Source: Flavobacteriaceae bacterium (GTDB taxonomy: Bacteria; Bacteroidota; Bacteroidia; Flavobacteriales; Flavobacteriaceae). Taken from it: DNA of 64,000 bases. Each line of letters starts with the position of its first letter. The first letter of the stretch is position 1. Shown here piece by piece: positions 18,621 through 28,216 of the stretch. The position numbers and the translations under genes are program-made. Where the stretch lies: positions 4,092,501 through 4,156,500 of the forward strand of contig CP046177.1 in the NCBI GenBank assembly GCA_014075215.1, written 5' to 3'. The notes beneath the pieces were generated by a model that saw only the letters and a list, made by a program, of their open reading frames with translations, made no database searches and had not been told where the DNA came from.

Positions 18621-20800
18621 GTAAAGAAAGCTATATAGAACGTATAAAAAAGCTTAATAAAAAGCAAAAATGGTTGCTTGCTAACAAGTTAAAAACAACT
18701 GATAATTCAAAAACAGAATTGTCCGGGTCAAAAAAAATAGTGGCATATATCGTAGGGAAAAAAGAACTTGATCTGGAAGGCCTGAAAGATTTTGTAAAGC
18801 AGAAGCTGCCAGCCTACATGATACCCGCCTCTTTTGTTGAGTTGGAAGAATTTCCTCGTCTTCATAATGGTAAAATAAACACAAAGGCACTTTCTGAAAT
18901 TAAAAATATAACGTCCGTAAAAGACGATCATGTAGCAAAAGAAAGGACCTTGATCCAAAAGCTACTCATTGAAATATGGACGCGTGTTTTAAATATAGAT
19001 TCAATTACAATACACGATAATTTTTTTGAACTTGGTGGCGATTCTATAGTAAGTATACGAATCGTTTCAGAAGTCAGAAAACAAGGAATTAGGTTACAAC
19101 CTAATGACCTATTTGAATATCAGACAATTGAGGAATTATCAGAAATTCTAGAACCAAAATCTAATAGCTCTGGCATAAAAATTCAAAAGCAGCTTACCGA
19201 AATCTGGGAACGTGTTTTAGATATACATCCGATTGCCATCAATGATAACTTTTTTGAACTCGGTGGCGATTCTATTTTAAGCATACGAATCATTTCCGAA
19301 GCTAGAAAAGACGGAATTACTCTGCAAGCGAATGACTTATTTGAATATCAAAGTATAGCTGAGTTGTCTAAGGTTGTCAAAACTCAAACTTCTATCGTTG
19401 ACCAACATACAACAATTTTAGGGAAAATCCCTATGTTACCTATTCAATATTGGTTTTTTGATGAACATAAAGAAGCTCCACATTTCTGGAATCAAACAGT
19501 AACTTATGTAGTTGACAGTTCTACGAAGAGCTCATTGGTAGAACAAGCAATCCAAAAACTTGTTATTCATCACGATGGGCTTCGCCAGGTATTTACAAGT
19601 TCCGACAAAGGTTGGGAAAGTAGTATTTTACCTATCGAAAAAGCTACCATTTTTCAGGAGGTGGATATTTCTGATTTTGCAAAAAAAGATCAAGATATAA
19701 CACTTATAAGAAAACTAACCGATGCTCAGGAAAAATTAAAATTGGACAAAGGCCCCTTGTTTAAAGGATATTTTTTTCATTTGGCACCCGCTCAAAAAAA
19801 TAAATTAGTTTTAGTAGCACATCACTTAATTGTTGATCATGTCTCATGGCAATTACTTCTCTCCGATTTTTCCAGTATTTACAGTGATTTGTGTACAGGA
19901 AGAAAAGTAAAATTATCAAAAAAGACAACTTCTGTAAAAGAATGGGGAGAGCATCTTACTAACTTGGCTAGATCTGATTTTTTTGAGTATGAAAAAAGTT
20001 ATTGGCAAGAGCAACAGGTTTTTGATATGAAATTGCCAACAGACAATTCTTTTGAATTACCGTTAAAAGAATCCAATATAAAAATATACCAGAGTATTTT
20101 TGAAGAAGATATTACTTCCACGTTGCTGGAAACAAGTTCAAAAAAGAACATTACTGCAGAAGAACTGCTAATAGCTTCTTTGATAAAATCTATTGCTATT
20201 TGGGCTGATATTTCTAAAGTGAGTATTGGTATGGAACAACACGGAAGAAAAAAGATTATTTCAAATAATGATCTTTCCAATACGGTTGGTTGGATGACTT
20301 CTTTTTTTCTATTGGCTTTTACGTTTAATAATCACGAGGATACCTTTTCGTTTTTACAATGTGTCAAGGATAAAATAAATGCAATCCCAAATGGAGGTAT
20401 AGGATATGGAGCTCTAAAATATATAAGCAAATCAATTGACATCAATACAAGCTACAGACCTCTCATTATTTTTAATTTTTTGGGAAGACAAAGAAACGAA
20501 ACTCATGATACTATAGGTCAACACGAAGAACTTAGTATCATAGCACGTAGCGCAAAAAGTGAACGATACCATTTATTTGAAATTAACACTTATATAAAGA
20601 AACAAAAATTATATGTAAATTGGAGTTATAGTAAGGAAGCTCACAACGAAAATACGATCAGTAAACTTGTTACGAATTTTAAAACAACATTGTTAGAGTT
20701 AATAGATGTCTATAACAAGGAAAAGAAAAAATATACCCCTACAGACTTTCCTGAATCAGGATTAAGTCAAGAAGATTTGAATAAATTATTTGGATATTAA
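18617..20800 (+). CDS. NRPS ORF3: adenylation C-terminal subdomain, two carrier domains, epimerisation domain
   Basis: Residues about 1-30 are a charged helix. Residues about 40-100 are the missing end of an A domain: A9-like LPAYMIP (64) and A10 with the catalytic Lys in NGKINTKAL (about 88-90). Two carrier domains follow, each with GGDS (Ser143 and Ser219), and they are very similar to each other. The rest (about 262-715) is a full epimerisation domain: PIQYWFFDE, HHDGLR, HHLIVDHVSW (His402, His403, Asp407), EQHGR, TVGWMTSFF, GIGYGALKY, FNFLGR. The E domain implies the extended residue is converted to D. The protein has no A core of its own and must act with ORF1. Confidence 0.9.
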   Translation: MSKESYIERIKKLNKKQKWLLANKLKTTDNSKTELSGSKKIVAYIVGKKELDLEGLKDFVKQKLPAYMIPASFVELEEFPRLHNGKINTKALSEIKNITSVKDDHVAKERTLIQKLLIEIWTRVLNIDSITIHDNFFELGGDSIVSIRIVSEVRKQGIRLQPNDLFEYQTIEELSEILEPKSNSSGIKIQKQLTEIWERVLDIHPIAINDNFFELGGDSILSIRIISEARKDGITLQANDLFEYQSIAELSKVVKTQTSIVDQHTTILGKIPMLPIQYWFFDEHKEAPHFWNQTVTYVVDSSTKSSLVEQAIQKLVIHHDGLRQVFTSSDKGWESSILPIEKATIFQEVDISDFAKKDQDITLIRKLTDAQEKLKLDKGPLFKGYFFHLAPAQKNKLVLVAHHLIVDHVSWQLLLSDFSSIYSDLCTGRKVKLSKKTTSVKEWGEHLTNLARSDFFEYEKSYWQEQQVFDMKLPTDNSFELPLKESNIKIYQSIFEEDITSTLLETSSKKNITAEELLIASLIKSIAIWADISKVSIGMEQHGRKKIISNNDLSNTVGWMTSFFLLAFTFNNHEDTFSFLQCVKDKINAIPNGGIGYGALKYISKSIDINTSYRPLIIFNFLGRQRNETHDTIGQHEELSIIARSAKSERYHLFEINTYIKKQKLYVNWSYSKEAHNENTISKLVTNFKTTLLELIDVYNKEKKKYTPTDFPESGLSQEDLNKLFGY

Positions 20801-20881
20801 ATTAATAATATGGGCTTTCGATCCAACATATAAACGAATATATATAGGAGTCGAAAATTCTTTTTAGCAATTAGATATTAA

Positions 20882-21043
20882 TGAACTCATTTAAACTTTT
20901 TCAATTTGCTAAAAAACTGCTGTTTTTAGCTCTGTTTTTATCTTTTTTTCCTTCCGTAGTGCTGCTATGCAACTCAAAAAAGCTTTCAACATATCTAAAA
21001 ACTTCTAATGTTCGCTTAAATCCAAAAAGTTTAAATGAGTTCA
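20882..21043. repeat. MITE-like element, family A, copy 2, inside the NRPS cluster
   Basis: A 162-bp element with near-perfect inverted ends (TGAACTCATTTAAACTTTTT and AAAAAGTTTAAATGAGTTCA). It shares its core (TTCCGTAGTGCTGCTATGCA) with copy 1 at 8997-9154. It fills the gap between ORF3 and the hydroxylase gene, and so could alter transcription of the downstream half of the cluster. A 64-codon frame over it is fortuitous. Confidence 0.8.
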
Positions 21044-21097
21044 ATATAAAAAGAGAAATATTTAGGTACCAATAAGATAAAAATAATCAAACAAGTG

Positions 21098-22168
21098 ATG
21101 GAAAACACATCTGATAAAATCGCTTCTTTTATTAAATACTACTTTGAGCAATTGACCTCGCTTGCAGGAAGGTGGGTGTATATTGTGTTGACTTTGTGTG
21201 TAATGATAGGTATTTACTTATATTTTAGATGGAAATCCGGGATAAAAAAAATAAGCTTTAAAGATGCTTTATCATTTCTTTTCCCAAAAAAGATTTATTT
21301 ACATAAGTCTGCAATATTAGGTTATAAGTTTTATTTAATAGATCCAATTATTCGACTGTTATTTTTCAATAGAGCACTCCAGATTCCTATTAGTGCTTTT
21401 ATATTTGTTAAAGTTCAACTACTTCTTGTAACCTGGTTGGGTGAGCCTGCCTATGAAGTAAACTTAATTGAAAAATACCCGATCTTTTTTGCTATTGTTT
21501 TTATGATTATTACTATTTGGTTAAAAGAATTAGGCTTCTATTTTCATCATTACTTAATGCATAAAGTTCCTTTTTTATGGGAATTTCACAAAGTGCACCA
21601 TTCAGCAAAGGTCCTTACTCCATTAACAGATTGGCGCAACCACCCCGTTGATTTATTAACCATGTTGTACTTTTCATCCATTCTTTTAGGAACATTCCAA
21701 GCTTTTGCGGATTACTTTTTAATGAGTAATTTAAGCTTTAACCAAATTATTGGTTTCAATGTAATACTTTTTGGGTATTATTCAATAGCTTACCACCTCA
21801 GACATACACACCTCTGGTTATCTTTTGGTAAATATTTGAATCATATTTTTATGAGTCCCTCGCAACACCAGTTACACCATAGTATAGATGAACGACATCA
21901 TGATAAAAACTTTGGCTCTGCACTTTCCTTCTGGGATTGGGTTTTTGGCTCTTTGTATGTTGCTAAACTTGAAGAAAAACTGGAATTTGGGCTCACAGAC
22001 GACAGCGACCAAAATTATACAAGTCTATGGATGCTTTATTCCTTACCTTTTATTAAAAATCATCGAGCGGGTCGTTCCGCTCAGGTTTTCATATTATTGA
22101 TCATATTATTATTTTTTATGATGACTTTTTGGATTACAGTTATAAATAATTTTATTCTATATATTTAG
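21098..22168 (+). CDS. Fatty acid hydroxylase / sterol desaturase superfamily di-iron enzyme
   Basis: The protein has about 356 residues and is an integral membrane enzyme with four or more hydrophobic helices. The histidine clusters of this superfamily are present: HHYLMH (about 150), HKVHH (about 164) and HQLHH (about 256), plus later HH pairs. They bind two irons for O2-dependent hydroxylation or desaturation. The start is taken as the ATG at 21098 rather than the GTG one codon earlier. It lies between NRPS genes, 8 bases before the C-T-TE gene, so it probably tailors the peptide or a lipid part. The substrate is not predictable. Confidence 0.85.
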   Translation: MENTSDKIASFIKYYFEQLTSLAGRWVYIVLTLCVMIGIYLYFRWKSGIKKISFKDALSFLFPKKIYLHKSAILGYKFYLIDPIIRLLFFNRALQIPISAFIFVKVQLLLVTWLGEPAYEVNLIEKYPIFFAIVFMIITIWLKELGFYFHHYLMHKVPFLWEFHKVHHSAKVLTPLTDWRNHPVDLLTMLYFSSILLGTFQAFADYFLMSNLSFNQIIGFNVILFGYYSIAYHLRHTHLWLSFGKYLNHIFMSPSQHQLHHSIDERHHDKNFGSALSFWDWVFGSLYVAKLEEKLEFGLTDDSDQNYTSLWMLYSLPFIKNHRAGRSAQVFILLIILLFFMMTFWITVINNFILYI

Positions 22169-22176
22169 TTAAGTTT

Positions 22177-24606
22177 ATGATAACAGAAAAAATCATGTCA
22201 ATTTCTCCATTGACACCTATGCAACAAGCTTTTCTTTTCCATAAGTTGGCCGGAGGAGTAGATGAAGGCTTTTTACAAGTTCAATATGTGATAAAAGGAG
22301 AATTGAACCTTCCGTTGTTAACCGATTCATGGAATCGTGTTATTGATAAGCATGATGCTTTAAGAATATCCATCCATTATAAAGATATTCAGAAACCCGT
22401 ACAAGTCATTCATGAACAAAGCATCATAGAAATCGATTTTCGTAATTGGCGTAATTTTTCTGAAGAAGAACAGAGAAGCCGACTGGAGTTCCATATCACT
22501 TCTGATAAAAAGAAAGGCTTAGATTTTTCAAAAGCCCCATTAATGAGGGTTGCATTGATGCAACTGTCAGAAGAAAAATACCATTTAATATGGAGCTGCC
22601 ACCATATATCATTAGACGCATGGTCTGCCGGGATTATTCTCAACGAAGTTTTTCAATTATATTAACAAAAAGACAATCATGATACGTATGAATCAACACC
22701 CAAACCGTCTTACAAAACATACCTTGAATATCTGCAAAAAAAAGATAAAACAGAGGTAAAAGATTTCTGGAAAGAAAGATTATTAGGAGCATCTCCTACA
22801 ATTTTATTCGAAAAAGGAGAAGAAAATACAAACAATCGTGTTTTTGAAGAGGTCAGTTTTGCTATTGAAGAAAAAGAAAGACTACAGTTATACGACAATT
22901 TGCGAAAGTGTAGAATAACACTCAATAATTTTCTAACAGCAATTTGGTCATTATTATTACACCGGTTTTTAAACGTGGATGATGTATCTTTCGGGACAAT
23001 AGTTTCAGGAAGATCTATGGTTGAAATTCCTGATATCAATTCTATGGTCGGCCTATTTACAAATCTGGTTCCAGCAAGAGTTCAGGTAGATGCCAATATT
23101 TCTTTTTTTGATTGGTTAAAGCTGATACAAGAAAAACAGATGCAGCGTGTTAATTTTGAACATACTCCACTTCATGAAATCGTATCCTGGTTGGATGATG
23201 ATACTGAAACTAAATTATTTGACAGTCTTCTTGTTGTTGAAAACTATCCGTTTTCTACTTTAAATTTTGAAACCCTCTCATTAGATTATTACAAAGGAAG
23301 TACCACAACCATATATCCAATTACAATGATGGTAAGAACCCATAATAATCTGGAGTTTGTATGTAAATATAATTCACAATTGGTATCAGGGGATGTTGTT
23401 AACTGGTTTATAGAGGAGTTCGCAAAACTGTTAAGCACATTGGAAATCAGCTATGATACACCCGTCAGGCAGGTTATTGAAACTATAATGATAGCTCCGG
23501 AAAATTCCGTTGTTAAAATTAGCTCTGATCCCGGAAATGATGCTGATCAGGCTAATTTTAGTACGGCAAAGAATTCTGTTGAGCTTGAATTAACTAAAAT
23601 TTGGGAAAAAACATTAGGAAAGCACTTTATAAGTGTAACTCACGATTTTTTTGAGATAGGAGGCAATTCACTACTAGCTGTTAGATTATTTTCTAAAATA
23701 CACGAAGAACTGGGGTACAATATTCCACCCATCACATTATTAAAGAATAGAACAATCAGAACATTAGCAAAGAGTATTGTCAAAGATCATTTTAAGGAGC
23801 AATGGTCGTCACTGGTTCCTTTAAAAACCAGTGGCAAAAATCCACCCCTGTTTTGTTTGCATACCGGTGAAGCTCATGTATTTAACTATAATTCACTCAT
23901 AAAACATTTGTCAGAAGAGCAACCTTTGTATGCATTACAACCTGTAGGCTTAGATGGTAAAACGCCTTTTCACAAAAGTATTGAAGAAATGTCCGGTCAT
24001 TATATCAAAGAAATTCAGTCTGTTCAACCAAAGGGGCCCTATTTTTTATTGGCATATTGTCATCTCCCGGCTGCTCTAAGTGTAGAAATTGCATATCAAT
24101 TAAAAAAGATCAGTGAAGCATCTACTATCATTGCAGTAGATTCACGTCCGGGAATCTTTATTCGACCCACTACCAAAGAGAGAATAAAGAGAATAAGTTC
24201 TCTCCTTTTGAAAGCTGATTTAAAGGAGGTTGCCAAAGGGGTAAGCAGAAGAATTCAAAATCATAAAAAAAAGAAAATAGTTTCGGAAAAAGGAATAAAA
24301 TTACATCAGAAAAATCAACTAGATACCTTAGAAACTATCAGGGATTACTTTGCCATATTACTTCATAAATATGACTGGCAAGATATTATTAGCTCCGGAG
24401 TTGTTCTCATATTGAGCACTTACTATAAAGAAAGGTCAGCAGACTATCTTCCTTCATGGGAAAAATTAGTTGAAGAGGGTAAGTTTGAAAACTTTACGAT
24501 ACAAGGAAATCATTACAAGCTGTTTGAGGAACCTTTGGTAAAAGAATTGGCAAGAATCATACAAACATCCTTAGATAAAGAAAGGACTGAAGAAAATAAG
24601 AAGTGA
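22177..24606 (+). pseudogene. NRPS C-T-TE gene interrupted by one in-frame TAA
   Basis: One frame runs from the ATG at 22177 to the TGA at 24604, broken only by TAA at 22663-22665 (codon 163). Before it lies the N-lobe of a condensation domain (HHISLDAWS, His142, His143, Asp147). After it the C-lobe continues (FGTIVSGRSMVEIP, MVGLFTNLVPAR), then a carrier domain (FFEIGGNSLLAVRLF) and a thioesterase (about codon 545 on). The downstream part has no good start near the break; a TTG at 22900 and an ATG near 23020 are the only options. The TE nucleophile elbow reads AYCHL instead of GxSxG, while Asp (AVDSRPG) and His (GNHYKLFEEP) are kept. There is no A domain, so its carrier must be loaded in trans. 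It is either a recent pseudogene or a base error. Confidence 0.8.
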
Positions 24607-25325
24607 ACTGGTCAACTCCTTTAAAACAAACAAGTCTGCAACGCAACCAAATACATGTTTGGAAAGCGACGTTAGATGTATCTGAAAATAAGCACCATGT
24701 ATTTTGGTCTTACTTATCAGATGATGAAAAACAAAGAGCAAATACGTTTTACTTTAAAAAAGACCGGGACTACTTTATTACTGCAAGAGGAATCTTACGC
24801 GAATTGATAGGGCAATACCTCAACAAAAAAGCAATTGATATTGAGTTTGGGTATCATACGCATGGCAAACCTTTTATGCGGAATGATGCTGAACTTGAGT
24901 TCAATATTTCTCACTCTAAGAACATGGCTTTGTATGGGTTTGTCAAAAAAGATGAAATCGGTGTTGATATAGAATTTGTCGATCAAAAGATAGAAGCCAT
25001 GCAAATTGCCCGGCATTTTTTTTCATCCTATGAGATCACTGCTCTTGGAGATTTGCCACAGCAGCATAAAGCTTCCGGGTTCTTTAATTGCTGGACTCGT
25101 AAAGAGGCTTTTATAAAAGCTTTGGGAACAGGTTTGTCTTTTCCCCTCGATCAGTTTGCTGTTTCATTAGCACCTGAAAAAAAAGCAACACTGGTTCATA
25201 CGATGTGGGATACGGATGAAGCACAAAAATGGAATTTGTTTCATGTAAACCCTCAATCGTATTTCACCGGAGCTGTTGCCATTAAAGGAAAAGTAAATGA
25301 AATAAGACATTTCAAATACAATTAA
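24603..25325 (+). CDS. Sfp-type 4'-phosphopantetheinyl transferase
   Basis: The 240-residue protein has the Sfp layout: a basic N-half with FNISHSKNMALYGF (about residue 100), the magnesium motif GVDIE (about 119) and WTRKEAFIKALGTGL (about 165). It transfers phosphopantetheine from CoA to the serine of carrier domains, here most likely the NRPS carriers and the free carrier protein nearby. It starts with GTG at 24603, overlapping the stop of the preceding NRPS gene (GTGA), which suggests coupled translation within the operon. Confidence 0.9.
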   Translation: MNWSTPLKQTSLQRNQIHVWKATLDVSENKHHVFWSYLSDDEKQRANTFYFKKDRDYFITARGILRELIGQYLNKKAIDIEFGYHTHGKPFMRNDAELEFNISHSKNMALYGFVKKDEIGVDIEFVDQKIEAMQIARHFFSSYEITALGDLPQQHKASGFFNCWTRKEAFIKALGTGLSFPLDQFAVSLAPEKKATLVHTMWDTDEAQKWNLFHVNPQSYFTGAVAIKGKVNEIRHFKYN

Positions 25326-25370
25326 AAAACTAAATTTGTTTTCTGTAAAAAAATTAAATCGCCTCAGTAC

Positions 25371-26516
25371 ATGGATTTTTCCTGGCCAGAACCTCAACTC
25401 AAATTAAAAAATTCAATTGTCGAATTTGCTCAGCAACTCAATCAAGACGTTATTGAACGTGATAAACAGGGTGTATTTTCCAAAGAGCTGTGGATGAAAT
25501 GCGCCGAATTTGGCATTCAGGGATTCGCGGTCCCAAAACAATATGGAGGTTCTTCTGAAGATATTGATATTCTTACAGCTACATTGGCTATGGAAGGTTT
25601 TGGTTATGGCTGTAAAGACAACGGGTTGGCTTTTGGATTGAACGCACAAATCTGGACCGTACAACTCCCTATTGTTCACTTTGGAACCCACTCTCAAAAA
25701 GAAAAGTTTTTACCCTTATTTACCTCCGGGAAAATTATTGGTGCCGAGGCTTTTACAGAAGCCGAAACAGGCTCTGATGTTTTTAATATGAAAACGACAG
25801 CTGAAAAATGTGATGGCGGATATGTTTTAAACGGACAAAAACGCCTGATTACTTTTGGGCCTGTTGCAGATGTAACACTTGTTTTGGCAAATACAAATCC
25901 AAAACTTGGAAAATGGGGGATCAGTGCTTTTTTGGTAGAAAAAGGAACAGAAGGTTTTACGGCAAGTCCGGTAAGAGCAAAAATGGGATTACGAACAGTA
26001 CCTATTGGAGAATTGCATTTTGAAAACTGTTTTGTTCCGGAAGAGAACAGGCTGGGTAAAGAAGGAGCCGGATTCAGTATTTCCAATCACTCACTGGAAT
26101 ACGAACGTTGTTTTATTCTGGCAAGCCAGCTAGGCACCATGGAACGCCAACTGGAAATGGCCGTAAAATACGCACAAGAGCGTCAACAATTTGGAAAGCC
26201 CATAGAGAAATTTCAGTCGGTCTCTAACCGGATTGCAGAAATGAAATTACGATTGGAAACTGCTCGTTTGCTATTATACAAAGTAGCATGGTTAAAAAAT
26301 GAGGGGAAATCTGCCATGATGGAAGCGGCGCTCTTAAAACTTTACTTAAGTGAAAGCTTTTTGGAATCAAGTTTAGATGCGATCAGAATACATGGGGGAA
26401 ACGGGTATTTAACCGACTTTGGAATTGAACGCGATCTGAGAGATGCGGGAGGACTTTTATATGCCGGAACATCAGACATACAAAGAAACATTATTGCCAA
26501 GCTCATGGGGTTATAA
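25371..26516 (+). CDS. Acyl-CoA dehydrogenase-like flavoenzyme (candidate prolyl-S-carrier oxidase)
   Basis: The 381 residues are the standard length for the family. FAD and fold signatures are AEAFTEAETGSDVFNM (about 123), RLITFGPVADV (about 153), QERQQFGKPIEKFQ (about 272) and HGGNGYLTDFGIERDLRDAGGL (about 340; given as HGGNGYLTDF, ERDLRDAGG). The Glu in SLEYERC (about 243) sits where isovaleryl-CoA dehydrogenase and the pyrrole-forming PltE/RedW enzymes have their base. The gene lies directly before a free A domain and a carrier protein. Inferred reaction: oxidation of prolyl-S-carrier to pyrrole-2-carboxyl-S-carrier. Confidence 0.8.
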   Translation: MDFSWPEPQLKLKNSIVEFAQQLNQDVIERDKQGVFSKELWMKCAEFGIQGFAVPKQYGGSSEDIDILTATLAMEGFGYGCKDNGLAFGLNAQIWTVQLPIVHFGTHSQKEKFLPLFTSGKIIGAEAFTEAETGSDVFNMKTTAEKCDGGYVLNGQKRLITFGPVADVTLVLANTNPKLGKWGISAFLVEKGTEGFTASPVRAKMGLRTVPIGELHFENCFVPEENRLGKEGAGFSISNHSLEYERCFILASQLGTMERQLEMAVKYAQERQQFGKPIEKFQSVSNRIAEMKLRLETARLLLYKVAWLKNEGKSAMMEAALLKLYLSESFLESSLDAIRIHGGNGYLTDFGIERDLRDAGGLLYAGTSDIQRNIIAKLMGL

Positions 26517-26644
26517 AATTATCTATAGCAAAACACTATTCTAACTTTTATTTGATTCACTAAATGCGGTTTACCTTCAATATTTTCAAAAGCTTACAAT
26601 CACTTGAACCTGAAACCTGAAACTTTTAACCTTTACACTGTGTA

Positions 26645-28203
26645 ATGCATTATATTTTACCACATATCATTGAAGAATCCTCTAAAAAATATCCGAATAA
26701 AATTGCTTTTAGATACAAAGATCAAACCATTTCTTATCTTCAACTATACAGAAAATCCACTCAAGTTTCAAATGTATTATTACATTGGGGAGTAAAACGT
26801 GGCGATAGAGTGGGAATCTACCTGGATCGTTGCCTGGAAAACGCTGCTGCTATCTATGGAATTATGAGTGCCGGTGCAGCGTATGTCCCACTGGACCCTT
26901 TTGCTCCTGCCGAAAGAACCCGTTATCTATTGGAAGATTGTACTATTCAGTTTGTCATATCCAATCCCAATGTAGTTCGTCCATTACAAAATGTGCTTTC
27001 TGAAAAAACACAGGTTTCAGGAGTTATTGGATGTAAACCGAAGGAAATCGAAAAAACAATTTCCTGGGAGGAAGTCGGTCAAATGTCTGAGGTGAAAGAA
27101 GCCATTCCCATTTTAGATCAGGATTTGGCTTATATCATGTATACATCAGGAACCACTGGCAATCCTAAGGGCATTATGCATACACACCGCAGCGGATTGG
27201 AATATGCAAAACTTTCGGCCGATTTGTACAAAGTCAATAAAGATGATATCATAGGAAATCATGCTTCACTATACGTAGACATCTCTACATTTGGTTATTT
27301 TTCTGCTCCTCTGTCAGGAGCTACAACAGTAATCATTCCCGAAGCTCATACTAAAATGCCTGCCAGTCTTGCCCGATTGATAGAAAAAGAAAAGTTGACC
27401 ATATGGTATTCTGTTCCTCTGGTTCTGATTCAATTGTTGCAAAACAAGCTCGTGAAAAAGGACAGTATGAGTTCATTACGATGGGTCCTGTACGGAGGTG
27501 AATCTTTTCCCACAAAACATATAATTGACCTAAAGAAACTATGGCCTCATGTCCGATTTAGCAATGTGTACGGACCTGCGGAAGTAAATCAATGTACCTA
27601 TCATCACATAGAAAGTGTTCCAAAAATTGACGATCAAATTCCCATAGGAAAAGCATGGGGAAATACTGAACTATTGGTTGTTGACAAACAAGACAATGAG
27701 CTAACTTTTGGAAATACGGGAGAGCTGCTGGTAAGAACATCCACCATGATGAACGGTTATTGGCGCAGACCTGATTTAACTGCAAAGGCACTTTATAAAA
27801 AAGAAGAACCTCAGGTCTTGTTAAAACGTATTACCGGACAGGAGATATTGTAAAACTCCTCACAAGCGGAAATATGCTGTTTATAGGTAGGGCAGATCGG
27901 CAGGTGAAAATAAGAGGTTACAGGATAGAACTGAATGAAATTGAAACCATACTCATGAGATATCCTCACATCAAAGAGGCAGTTGCTTTTATCAATACCG
28001 ACGATCAGGATCATACGTATATAGAAACGGTTATGACATCAGACAAGGATGCTGACCCGATAAATATTGATGAGATAAAACGTTTTTTAGTGACGTATTT
28101 ACCAGCATATGCCATTCCTCAAAAAATAAATTTTGTGGATGCTATCTCCAGAACGGAAGCAGGAAAAGTAGATTACAAATCACTTATAGAAAAAGTGAAA
28201 TAA
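26645..28203 (+). pseudogene. Free-standing adenylation domain (proline-type pocket) with a 1-nt frameshift
   Basis: The first frame (26645-27853) holds YTSGTTGNPKG (about residue 170), VYGPAEVNQ and GELLV, then runs out after KEEPQVLL. The second frame (from about 27811) continues exactly with YYRTGDIVK, GRADRQVKIRGYRIEL and the A10 lysine in EAGKVDYKSL. Restoring one base near 27811 (CCTCAGG to CCTTCAGG) rejoins both into about 520 residues, the normal size of PltF/RedM-type enzymes. The pocket read by eye is D-I-F-Y-L-G-V-Q-C-K, close to the code I recall for pyrrole-pathway prolyl ligases (DLLYLALVCK). Expected reaction: ATP-dependent loading of L-proline onto the carrier encoded next. 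Sequence error remains possible. Confidence 0.8.
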
Positions 28204-28216
28204 AAGGTTAACACAC

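Noticed and set aside
20881..21075. 64-codon frame with a signal-like hydrophobic N-terminus between two NRPS genes
   Set aside because: It lies entirely on the family A inverted-repeat element; the same DNA at 8997-9154 does not keep the frame.
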